Shown piece by piece: positions 57,071 through 64,000 of a stretch of DNA of 64,000 bases. The stretch is from NCBI GenBank assembly GCA_910585895.1, contig CAJUHY010000006.1, positions 23,117-87,116 on the forward strand. The letters are read 5' to 3'. Below the pieces are notes generated by a model, which saw only the letters and a program-made list of their open reading frames with translations, ran no database searches and was not told where the DNA came from. The position numbers were made by a program, and so were the translations under genes. Each line of letters opens with the position of its first letter. Within the stretch, counting starts at the first letter, position 1. This DNA comes from an uncultured Lachnospiraceae bacterium (lineage in GTDB: Bacteria; Bacillota; Clostridia; Lachnospirales; Lachnospiraceae).

Positions 57071-59152
57071 ATGAAAAAAAGAGAATCATTTAAGGGACCC
57101 TTGAAGAATTATATGAGCTTGCCATTGTTGCTGACGGTTCCGATTATATTGTTAAATATACCATTGTATTCCATAGACAGGAAAGGGGGAATCTGTGTTT
57201 CCATATTTGCAGCGGTTTATTTCGTGGCAATGCTGGGGATTTATATTATGTACCGTTCGCGGATTCGCAAGGAAGTGGTCAATTTTGCAACACAGTATGC
57301 AACGGTACAGAAGAAACTTTTAGATAAATTTGAGATTCCCTATGCGCTGATTGAAGACAACAGCAAGATTCTGTGGATGAATGAGGCGTTTGCCCAGATT
57401 ACGGAGAAAGATAAGAGGTACCATAAATCTATTACCAGTATTTTTCCTTCCATTACCAGAGAACTTCTGGAGAAAGAAGAAAAGGAGCAGAGTATCCGCA
57501 TTGAATGGCAGGACAGGATTTATCGGGCAAGTGTCAGCAGGCTTTACTTTAATGTGGAGAATGCAGAGGAAACAGAGGGGACAGAGAATGTGGAAGAAGG
57601 TCTGTCTGCAGCAGAGGTAAAAGACCAGTACCTGACGTCCCTTTATCTGTTTGACGAGACGGAACTGAACCGTCATATCCAGGAGAACAGGGAACAGCAG
57701 CTGGTATCTGTGTTGGTATATATCGACAACTATGAAGAAGCGTTGGAAAGCATTGAAGAGGTCAAGCGTTCGTTGTTGGTGGCTTTGGTCGACCGCAAGG
57801 TCAGCAAGTACTTTTCCGAGCGTGACTGTATCATCAAGAAACTGGAGAAGGATAAATATTTTGTCGTATTCCGGCACAAATATTTGGAGGATTTGATTAA
57901 GGACAAATTCAGTATCCTGGAGGCTGTAAAGACTATTAAGGTAGGAAATGAGATGGCTGTTACGCTGAGTATCGGCGTTGGGGTCAGCAATACCAATTAT
58001 AACCAGAAATATGAGTTTTCCCGCATGGCGATTGACCTTGCCTTGGGCAGGGGCGGCGACCAGGTTGTGATAAAAGAGGGAGAAAATATTACTTATTTTG
58101 GCGGCAAAACCAGGCAGGTGGAGAAGATGACCAGGGTCAAGGCGAGGGTCAAAGCCCATGCCCTGCGCGAACTTTTTGCCAGCCGTGAGCAGGTGTTCAT
58201 TATGGGGCACAGTATCAGCGATATGGATGCTTTCGGGGCAGCTATCGGCATATACTGCGCAGCACAGGTGATGGGAAAGGAATCCCATATTGTGTTAAAT
58301 GAAGTTACGTCTTCCCTGCGTCCGATGAAAGAGTGTTTCAGTGAGGAAAAAGGATACCCCGAGGATATGTTTATCCGCAGTGAACGGGCAATTGAAATGG
58401 TCAAGAGCAGCAGTGTGCTGGTGGTTGTGGATACAAACCGTCCCAATTACACAGAATGCCCGGAGATTCTGCGCCAATCCAGGAATATTGTTGTGTTTGA
58501 CCACCACAGGCAGAGCAGTGATGTAATTGAAAATGCCGTGCTCTCTTATATTGAGACATATGCTTCCTCTACCTGTGAAATGGTAGCGGAAATGCTGCAG
58601 TATTTTAATGAGAATATCCATTTAAAGCCGAACGAGGCAGACAGTATATATGCCGGTATCCTGATTGATACCAATAACTTTATGACCAAGACCGGCGTCC
58701 GCACTTTTGAGGCGGCGGCATATCTGAGACGCTGCGGTGCGGAGGTTACCAGGGTGCGTAAGCTGCTGCGCGATGATATGGCGGCATATAAGGCCCGCGC
58801 GGAGGCGGTTCGCCATGCCGAGGTTTACAAAGGCGCCTTTGCTATTTCAATCTGTCCGGCAGACGCGCGGGTGGAAAGCCCCACGATTGCCGGCGCGCAG
58901 GCGGCAAATGAATTGCTGAATATTGTGGGAATCAAGGCTTCATTTGTGCTCACGGAGTACAATGAAAAAATATATATTAGTTCACGTTCCATTGATGAGA
59001 TTAATGTACAGCTGATTATGGAGCGTATGGGCGGCGGCGGTCATCTCAATGTGGCCGGTGCACAGCTCAAGGACTGCAGTGTATACGAAGCAAAGAGGAA
59101 AATTCAGGAGACGCTGGATTTGATGTTAGAGGAAGGAGATTTAGAAGTATGA
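57071..59152 (+). CDS. gdpP: c-di-AMP phosphodiesterase GdpP (YybT)
   Basis: A 693-residue membrane enzyme that hydrolyses c-di-AMP to pApA. Order: two membrane helices (about 14-62), PAS domain (about 85-190), degenerate GGDEF domain (about 195-350) and DHH/DHHA1 phosphodiesterase (about 370-685). The metal-binding motifs are intact: GHSISDMDAFGAAIG, VVVDTNRPN, VFDHHRQ, IDTNNF and GGGGHLNVAG. It heads the conserved gdpP-rplI-dnaB operon, overlapping rplI by four bases, and follows a structured leader that may regulate it. Confidence 0.95.
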   Translation: MKKRESFKGPLKNYMSLPLLLTVPIILLNIPLYSIDRKGGICVSIFAAVYFVAMLGIYIMYRSRIRKEVVNFATQYATVQKKLLDKFEIPYALIEDNSKILWMNEAFAQITEKDKRYHKSITSIFPSITRELLEKEEKEQSIRIEWQDRIYRASVSRLYFNVENAEETEGTENVEEGLSAAEVKDQYLTSLYLFDETELNRHIQENREQQLVSVLVYIDNYEEALESIEEVKRSLLVALVDRKVSKYFSERDCIIKKLEKDKYFVVFRHKYLEDLIKDKFSILEAVKTIKVGNEMAVTLSIGVGVSNTNYNQKYEFSRMAIDLALGRGGDQVVIKEGENITYFGGKTRQVEKMTRVKARVKAHALRELFASREQVFIMGHSISDMDAFGAAIGIYCAAQVMGKESHIVLNEVTSSLRPMKECFSEEKGYPEDMFIRSERAIEMVKSSSVLVVVDTNRPNYTECPEILRQSRNIVVFDHHRQSSDVIENAVLSYIETYASSTCEMVAEMLQYFNENIHLKPNEADSIYAGILIDTNNFMTKTGVRTFEAAAYLRRCGAEVTRVRKLLRDDMAAYKARAEAVRHAEVYKGAFAISICPADARVESPTIAGAQAANELLNIVGIKASFVLTEYNEKIYISSRSIDEINVQLIMERMGGGGHLNVAGAQLKDCSVYEAKRKIQETLDLMLEEGDLEV

Positions 59153-59598
59153 AAGTAATTTTACTGCAGGATGTGAAATCCTTAGGAAAAGAAGGAGATA
59201 TTGTAAATGTCAGCGACGGTTATGCGAGGAATATGATTCTGCCTAAGAAACTGGGCGTGGAAGCAAATAATAAGAACATGAATGACCTCAAATTAAAGAA
59301 ACGCCACGAGGAAAAAGTTGCGCAGGAGAATCTGGACAATGCCAGGGCGCTTGCGGAAGAAGTTGGCAGTAAGCAAGTGGTTGTAACCTTAAAGACAGGC
59401 GAGGGCGGCAAGACATTCGGCTCAATCTCGGCCAAGGAAATCGCAACGGCGGCGAAAGAGCAGATTGACATGGAATTGGATAAGAAGAAAATGCAGCTGC
59501 CGGACGGCGGCTTGAAAACGCTCGGCGTACATGAAATTAAAATTAAATTCCATCCCAAGGTGACAGGCATTCTGAAAGTTAAGGTGGCGGAGAAATAA
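59149..59598 (+). CDS. rplI: 50S ribosomal protein L9
   Basis: A 149-residue L9 with the typical MKVILLQDVKSLGKEGD start, SDGYARNMILPKKLG, a connecting helix and the C-terminal GKTFGSISAKEIA domain. It binds 23S rRNA at the base of the L1 stalk and helps to keep frame. The ATGA overlap with gdpP implies translational coupling. Confidence 0.97.
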   Translation: MKVILLQDVKSLGKEGDIVNVSDGYARNMILPKKLGVEANNKNMNDLKLKKRHEEKVAQENLDNARALAEEVGSKQVVVTLKTGEGGKTFGSISAKEIATAAKEQIDMELDKKKMQLPDGGLKTLGVHEIKIKFHPKVTGILKVKVAEK

Positions 59599-59608
59599 GG
59601 AGGCACAT

Positions 59609-60937
59609 ATGGAAGAAGCCCTGATTAAACGGATCATGCCGAACAATTTAGAAGCGGAACAGTCGGTTGTCGGGTCCATGATTATGGACAGGGAAGCAAT
59701 CATTGTGGCTTCGGAGCTGTTAATCCGGGAGGACTTTTATCACCAGCAGTACGGCGTCCTGTTTGAGGCAATGGTGGAACTTTTTAATGAAGAGAAACCG
59801 GTGGATGTGGTTACGCTGCAGAACCGGCTGCGGGAGAAGGATGTTCCTGCAGAACTGAGCAGTATGGAATTTGTGGGGGAGCTCGTGACATCGGTACCGA
59901 CTTCCGCCAATATCAAATATTATGCTAATATCGTCAAGGAAAAAGCCATGCTGCGCAGGCTGATAAAGGTCAATGAAGACATTGCCAACCAGTGCTATCT
60001 GGACAGGGACAGCGTAGAAGATATTATGGCGGATACGGAAAAGCAGATTTTTAATCTCCTGCAGAATCGCAGCGGTGAAGATTTTGTGCCCATCAAGCAG
60101 ATTGTCATCAGCGCCCTGGAGAAGATTGAACTTGCCTCCAAGAAAAAGGGAAATGTTACCGGAATTGCTACCGGTTTTGTGGATCTTGATTATCGGACAT
60201 CCGGGCTGCAGCCATCAGACCTCGTTTTGGTGGCGGCGCGTCCTTCGATGGGTAAGACCGCGTTTGTGCTCAACATTGCACAGTACGTAGCTTTTCATCA
60301 TAACCTTGCGACAGCAATTTTTAGCCTGGAGATGTCCAAGGAGCAATTGGTCAACCGTCTGTTCGCTCTGGAAGCGCGGGTAGACGCCCAGCTTCTGCGT
60401 TCAGGAAATCTGGCGGATTCTGACTGGGAAAAGCTGATTGAAGGGGCTGGGACGATAGGAAAGTCTAAATTGATTATTGACGATACGCCAGGCATTTCCA
60501 TCTCGGAGCTGCGCTCTAAGTGCCGCAAATATAAACTGGAACATGATTTAAAGTTGGTCATCATTGATTACCTGCAGCTGATGTCCGGTTCCGGTCGGTC
60601 GGATTCCAGACAGCAGGAAATTTCAGATATCTCTCGTTCACTGAAAGGGCTTGCCAGGGAACTTAACGTACCGGTAATTGCCCTGTCCCAGCTGAGCCGC
60701 CAGGTAGAGCAGAGACCTGACCACAGGCCGATGCTTTCCGACCTGCGGGAATCCGGAGCAATCGAGCAGGATGCGGACGTAGTAATGTTCATTTACCGTG
60801 ACGATTATTATAATAAGGACACTGTAGACAAGAACATTGCGGAGATTATCATAGCCAAACAGAGAAATGGCCCTATAGGCACTGTGAATTTGGTATGGCT
60901 GCCACAGTACACTAAGTTCGTAAATATGGAAAAATAG
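59609..60937 (+). CDS. dnaB: Replicative DNA helicase DnaB
   Basis: A 442-residue hexameric helicase. N-terminal primase-interacting domain (PNNLEAEQSVVGSMI), linker, and RecA-like domain with Walker A ARPSMGKTAFVLN, Walker B LVIIDYLQLMSG, SQLSRQVEQR and the arginine-finger region SDLRESGAIEQDADVV. There is no intein. It is ten bases after rplI, with AAGGAGG, and is followed by a terminator. Confidence 0.97.
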   Translation: MEEALIKRIMPNNLEAEQSVVGSMIMDREAIIVASELLIREDFYHQQYGVLFEAMVELFNEEKPVDVVTLQNRLREKDVPAELSSMEFVGELVTSVPTSANIKYYANIVKEKAMLRRLIKVNEDIANQCYLDRDSVEDIMADTEKQIFNLLQNRSGEDFVPIKQIVISALEKIELASKKKGNVTGIATGFVDLDYRTSGLQPSDLVLVAARPSMGKTAFVLNIAQYVAFHHNLATAIFSLEMSKEQLVNRLFALEARVDAQLLRSGNLADSDWEKLIEGAGTIGKSKLIIDDTPGISISELRSKCRKYKLEHDLKLVIIDYLQLMSGSGRSDSRQQEISDISRSLKGLARELNVPVIALSQLSRQVEQRPDHRPMLSDLRESGAIEQDADVVMFIYRDDYYNKDTVDKNIAEIIIAKQRNGPIGTVNLVWLPQYTKFVNMEK

Positions 60938-60979
60938 TCACAACGTCATGGCGTTCTGGCTGATATTTTGTAAAACAAA

Positions 60980-61017
60980 GCAGATACATTTCCTATAGGG
61001 GAGGTATCTGTTTTTTC
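60980..61017 (+). terminator. Terminator of gdpP-rplI-dnaB
   Basis: CAGATAC (60981-60987) pairs with GTATCTG (61004-61010), with further pairing inside, followed by TTTTTT. The rest of the gap to 61190 has no gene. Confidence 0.9.
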
Positions 61018-61190
61018 TTGTCATTATTTCACGATGAAAAAAGATTGTAAGCTATGGCATAAATCGTTAAAATAGAAGTAAGAAAAGGGACAGGCTGTCG
61101 GGTTCCGGGAAGAAGTTCTGGATTGGAACGTGAAAGTCTGACAAAGCGTTTATAAAAAGAACGTGAAAGCCCAAAAAGGAGGTAGAAAAT

Positions 61191-61817
61191 GTGGAAAATG
61201 CACGCTATATGATTTCAGACGCGGCAAACATCGTTAATGTTGAGTCACATGTCCTGCGTTATTGGGAAGAAGAGCTTGAGCTTGCCATTCCCCGCAATGA
61301 GATGGGGCACCGCTATTACACAGAAGAGAATATAGCGCAATTCCAAAAGATAAAAGAATGGAAGGAGCAGGGTTATCAGTTGAAAGCCATTCGGATGATG
61401 ATACATAATATCCCGGAAGATCACCAGGTTGTATCGGTAAGCCGGGAATATCCAGAAGCAAAGCCCTCATATTCCATAAAAGAACACAATAATTCCGCTT
61501 CTAATACTGTAAAGTTGGAACAATTTCAATCAATGATGAAAATTATTGTCAAACAGGCGATGGAAGAGAATAATCCGGCTCTCGGTAAAGAAGTAGGCGT
61601 ACAGGTTGGCGAGAAAGTTCTCAAAGAGATGAATTATCTCATGCGCGAACAGGATGAGGCGGAGGAAGAACGTTTCCGCAAATTAGATGCCGCTATTCGT
61701 TCGCAGCAGAGAGGGCGCAGATTCCGCAAAGAAAAGACGGAAAAGAAAGAAAAAGACAAAAAAGCAGCAAAATTATTAAAAGAAGAAAAGAAATTAAATC
61801 CGAATTTAACTACTTGA
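61191..61817 (+). CDS. MerR-family DNA-binding protein with charged coiled C-terminus
   Basis: A 208-residue protein. Residues about 5-75 are a MerR winged helix (YMISDAANIVNVESHVLRYW, GHRYYTEENIAQFQKIKEWK). The typical ligand-binding domain is absent; instead there is a variable linker and a long coil ending in a Lys/Glu-rich tail. This build recalls the RacA chromosome-anchoring protein more than a metal or drug sensor, but that link is only structural. The GTG start follows AAAGGAGG. Its last 8 bases overlap the convergent VanZ gene. Confidence 0.8.
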   Translation: MENARYMISDAANIVNVESHVLRYWEEELELAIPRNEMGHRYYTEENIAQFQKIKEWKEQGYQLKAIRMMIHNIPEDHQVVSVSREYPEAKPSYSIKEHNNSASNTVKLEQFQSMMKIIVKQAMEENNPALGKEVGVQVGEKVLKEMNYLMREQDEAEEERFRKLDAAIRSQQRGRRFRKEKTEKKEKDKKAAKLLKEEKKLNPNLTT

Positions 61818-62262
61818 CAATGCGCAGGACGCGGGAAAAGAGAATGCCCCCAATGCCGCCCAGGCTGTCTATGCACACATCTGACAGTCTGCCGGCGCGT
61901 CCAGGCACAAACAGCTGATGGAATTCATCGGCAGCAGCGTAACCGGCGGTGATTCCCAGGGCAAGCAGTATCAACTGTTTTTTACTGATGGGATAATAAC
62001 GGAGATGAAGGCACAGAAGGAATGCCAACAGCGCGTATTCGCCCATATGTGCTCCTTTGCGGATAAATAGCTGCATGGATTCCGCTTGTGCAGATAATTC
62101 TGCCTCTGTTTTCTGCTGGCGGAAAAAATCATTCTCCCATTCGGCAATCCGGTATGCTACGCCTCCGCTGACCTGTGAGGACTGTACGGCAGGCTGGGCG
62201 GAAAAAGCGAAGATGACTGCCATCCAGATAATAGTGATAATTCCTGTGATTTTCTTTCCCAT
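61810..62262 (-). CDS. VanZ-family membrane protein
   Basis: A 150-residue protein with four hydrophobic segments and the VanZ signature: RKGAHMGEYALLAFLL and DEFHQLFVPGRAGRLSDVCI. VanZ itself raises teicoplanin resistance, but the family is broad and mostly uncharacterised. TAAGGTAACTC precedes the ATG. It has the convergent MerR gene at its 3' end and a shared terminator upstream. Confidence 0.9.
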   Translation of the reverse strand: MGKKITGIITIIWMAVIFAFSAQPAVQSSQVSGGVAYRIAEWENDFFRQQKTEAELSAQAESMQLFIRKGAHMGEYALLAFLLCLHLRYYPISKKQLILLALGITAGYAAADEFHQLFVPGRAGRLSDVCIDSLGGIGGILFSRVLRIVK

Positions 62263-62301
62263 ATGAGTTACCTTAATCTTTCTGTTTTAAATATTTTGCG
62301 T

Positions 62302-62338
62302 AAAAGAGCCCCTATCTCTTATGGATAGAGGCTCTTTT
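62302..62338 (-). terminator. Terminator of the ferredoxin gene
   Basis: AAAAGAGCC pairs with GGCTCTTTT round a second CTATC/GATAG stem. T-rich ends occur on both strands; on the minus strand it directly follows the ferredoxin gene. Confidence 0.85.
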
Positions 62339-62358
62339 AAACATGTACAGTGCGGGAA

Positions 62359-62529
62359 TTAGCCCTGCTCAATTGCACCTGTTGGGCAAGCGCCAGCACA
62401 TGTTCCACAATCGATGCAGGTATCTGCAGCGATTTCATATTTTCCATCACCAGCGGAGATTGCTCCTACAGGGCATTCTCCCTCACAGGTTCCACAGCTT
62501 ACACAAGCGTCATTAATAACGTATGCCAT
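62359..62529 (-). CDS. 2[4Fe-4S] clostridial-type ferredoxin
   Basis: A 56-residue electron carrier: start MAYVINDACVSCGTC, then ECPVGAIS and a second CIDCGTCAGACPTGAIEQG. Two complete CxxCxxCxxxCP motifs bind two cubane clusters. The gene is short and was found by reading the minus strand; AAGGAGG lies before the ATG. It typifies a strict anaerobe, carrying low-potential electrons between, for example, pyruvate:ferredoxin oxidoreductase and hydrogenase or Rnf. Confidence 0.96.
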   Translation of the reverse strand: MAYVINDACVSCGTCEGECPVGAISAGDGKYEIAADTCIDCGTCAGACPTGAIEQG

Positions 62530-62626
62530 ACTTAGTTCCTCCTTATAAAATGAATATTCGTCAAGCCTTATATGGTGGCTTTGAACTATATTTTAATACA
62601 AACAGTCGGCGATTACAAGTAAAAGA

Positions 62627-62655
62627 TTGCATAATGTAGAAAATGGTATTATAAT
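62627..62655 (+). promoter_or_regulatory. Sigma-A promoter of the DUF1858 gene
   Basis: TTGCAT at 62627-62632, 17-base spacer, TATAAT at 62650-62655, 116 bases before the start codon, in the divergent gap from the ferredoxin gene. Confidence 0.7.
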
Positions 62656-62771
62656 ATCTGCAGGCGAAATACTAAACAAAGTATCGCAAATGACGCTGGC
62701 GTACAGTATCGTTTATTTTCCGCTAAATGTAAACGGTTTCGTACGTTAGATAACGTAAGGAGGAATATAAT

Positions 62772-62972
62772 ATGGCACAGGTAACCAAGGAAACAATGAT
62801 TGGAGAACTGCTTCAGATTGATGAAAATGTGGCGCCGCTGCTGTTAGAGATTGGAATGCACTGTCTTGGCTGTCCGTCTTCGCAGATGGAAACCATTGCA
62901 GAAGCAGCTATGGTACATGGAATTGAGCCGGATGCGTTGGTTAATAAAATCAATGATTTTCTGGCAAAATAG
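62772..62972 (+). CDS. DUF1858 redox-disulfide protein
   Basis: A 66-residue DUF1858 protein: MIGELLQIDENVAPLLLEIG then GMHCLGCPSSQMETIAEAA. The CxxC pair is thought to form a redox disulfide, and relatives occur beside hybrid cluster proteins and iron-sulfur enzymes. Divergent from the ferredoxin gene, in keeping with redox metabolism. TAAGGAGG precedes the ATG. Confidence 0.92.
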   Translation: MAQVTKETMIGELLQIDENVAPLLLEIGMHCLGCPSSQMETIAEAAMVHGIEPDALVNKINDFLAK

Positions 62973-62978
62973 TTAACT

Positions 62979-63009
62979 GGGGACTGCTGCATAGAACGCA
63001 GCAGTCCCC
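62979..63009 (+). terminator. Hairpin terminator of the DUF1858 gene
   Basis: GGGGACTGCTGC pairs perfectly with GCAGCAGTCCCC (12 pairs, 7-base loop). The following T-run is poor. Confidence 0.75.
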
Positions 63010-63860
63010 AAATTTGTTCTTTTGCTAAAATACAAAATGATTCGTGAATAAGGCTTCCATCCTATTTTAGTAATGAAAGCAATTGATTGAATGGATTCCC
63101 CCTTTCTGCTTCATGTGATAATGAAGATATTTCGTGATATATCAATTTAGAAATACAAGAAGTTACAATTTGCCGGATTTTGATGACAGAATAATTCCTC
63201 GGGGATTCCGGTTTCTTTTTTCTTTTCCCATAAATACGGAGTATTGTAGTTCCGTAGTTGCCAGCACAATTTTAATATGGAATCCTCCGGGCATAATATT
63301 TGCGGGGAATCTTCTGACAGAGACGCTTGGTCCTGCGTGCCGTGCAGGATGGAATGGACACAGGCGTTGGTAAATTCTTTTGGGTTAAAATAAATAAGAT
63401 TTCATATACTAGTATCTGTTAGAATGCCCATGTGGGCATAAAAGCTGCATAGAAATTAAAGATAAATGAAATGCAGAAGACCTGCAGGAAAACAGATGCA
63501 TTTCTGTATCTGCTTCATATTGTAAAAAAGATGGAAAATAAAGGCAGAATCCGGCAAAACTGATTATATTTTCCTACGCTGCAGCGTCTGTCTTCCAGAG
63601 AGCTCCATTCAACCATCCGGCATCTCTTAAAATATATAAAATTTGACAGACCGATGATTATAAAATGGGTTACTTTTCGGAAATAAAATGATATAATAGA
63701 AATAGAAAAACACTGCAGAATTTAAATGGTTGGCTTAGCTCCTTTCTGCCTGAACCAGACCAGCATCTCTGGGACATTTATAACATACAAAATTTGGCAG
63801 TGCAATACTTTTTGGCAAATGTTTAGAAATTTCACAGTTTTTTTAGAAAAATGGGCAGAC
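63010..63860. other. Gene-poor stretch
   Basis: No supported gene. A 79-codon frame at 63134-63373 has no ribosome site or recognisable motif. An extended -10 TGATATAAT at 63689-63697 is not followed by a gene, so a small RNA is possible. Segments near 63590-63655 and 63738-63803 share short blocks in the same order (AGCTCC, GCATCTCT, ATA.AAAATTTG.CAG), like a decayed duplication. Confidence 0.4.
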
Positions 63861-63866
63861 TTCGAC

Positions 63867-63896
63867 TTGACGTGAGATAAGAAATTGTAATATACT
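63867..63896 (+). promoter_or_regulatory. Sigma-A promoter for the gene at the right edge
   Basis: TTGACG at 63867-63872, 18-base spacer, TATACT at 63891-63896; a short GGGT-AA-ACCC hairpin lies in the leader. Confidence 0.7.
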
Positions 63897-63982
63897 TTGA
63901 GTACCTAATGGGGGTAAACCCAGAAGGGCAATTCAAACATATTATTTCCTGATGCAGATGTGTAGTGAAGGGAAGGGATCGT

Positions 63983-64000
63983 ATGAAGATTGAAAAAGTA
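63983..64000 (+). CDS. First codons of a gene cut by the window edge (perhaps mecA)
   Basis: ATG at 63983 follows GAAGGGAAGGG and is preceded by a promoter. The six visible residues MKIEKV are compatible with MecA adaptor proteins, which often begin this way, but six residues cannot decide. Confidence 0.4.

Noticed and set aside
62350..62535. 61-codon + strand frame
   Set aside because: It is antisense to the clear ferredoxin gene on the minus strand.
63134..63373. 79-codon + strand frame in the right-hand gene-poor region
   Set aside because: No ribosome-binding site, no known motif, and unusual composition for the window.
1..64000. Prophage or integrative element
   Set aside because: No integrase, phage structural, conjugation or relaxase gene and no tRNA-end duplication was seen.

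Overview
The window looks like chromosome of a Gram-positive anaerobic gut clostridium, most likely Lachnospiraceae. The basis is AGGAGG-type ribosome-binding sites before nearly every gene, an 8Fe-8S clostridial ferredoxin, a DUF1858 redox protein, Lys-rich Big_2 surface proteins, the orders rpsF-ssb-rpsR and gdpP-rplI-dnaB, and no outer-membrane Pel components. No prophage, CRISPR array, rRNA operon or intact insertion sequence was seen.

Layout. 0-1.6 kb: the end of a GGCC-type restriction-modification locus in which a C5-cytosine methyltransferase runs without a stop into a HaeIII-like endonuclease; the endonuclease frame is broken by an exact 8-bp tandem duplication. 1.6-3.3 kb: a Uma2 relic and an Orn/Lys/Arg decarboxylase (minus). 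3.7-13.3 kb: two very large secreted proteins (LamG, FIVAR, Big_2, YfaP-like domains). 13.5-16.2 kb: a chemoreceptor, an FMN-binding lipoprotein and an initiator tRNA-Met. 16.3-23.1 kb: a cysteine-synthase-like enzyme, a cytosolic muropeptide-scavenging pair (NlpC/P60 plus M19 dipeptidase, minus), and an ATPase-adaptor-permease exporter of the MacB/YknXYZ type. 23.4-28.5 kb: a thioesterase, a three-gene DUF262 / DUF3696-ATPase / unknown operon with the look of a defence system, a sirtuin and DUF951. 28.6-30.7 kb: an alpha/beta hydrolase and rpsF-ssb-rpsR.

30.7-53 kb is the most interesting part: a long exopolysaccharide locus built round a monoderm Pel-type module (SDR-PelD fusion with a c-di-GMP RxxD site, PelE-like TPR protein, large membrane protein, PelA/DUF2194-like protein, PelF with an 11-residue tandem-repeat tail, PelG). 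It continues with DUF2304, GT4, GT2, two convergent overlapping DUF4832-type paralogues, a Stealth phosphotransferase and a Wzx-like flippase. At its edges lie an HPr-kinase-like protein fused to PqqD, a Sec11-like S24/S26 peptidase, a free PqqD and a nucleotidyltransferase. A 153-bp-spaced pair of 73-bp palindromic repeats sits at the left boundary.

53-57 kb (minus): a protein with a short conserved-looking leader and no Sec signal, followed by an ABC exporter and, beyond a 29-bp perfect inverted repeat, a DUF4143 ATPase. 57-61 kb: c-di-AMP phosphodiesterase gdpP behind a structured 5' leader, then rplI and dnaB. 61-64 kb: a MerR-family protein, VanZ, a small ferredoxin, DUF1858, a gene-poor stretch, and the first codons of a gene that may be mecA.

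The best candidates for undescribed biology are the DUF262/ATPase/unknown operon at 24.0-27.4 kb, the kinase-PqqD-peptidase-nucleotidyltransferase set flanking the Pel-like locus, and the leader-bearing protein with its ABC exporter. No homology search could be run, so family names rest on motif recognition.
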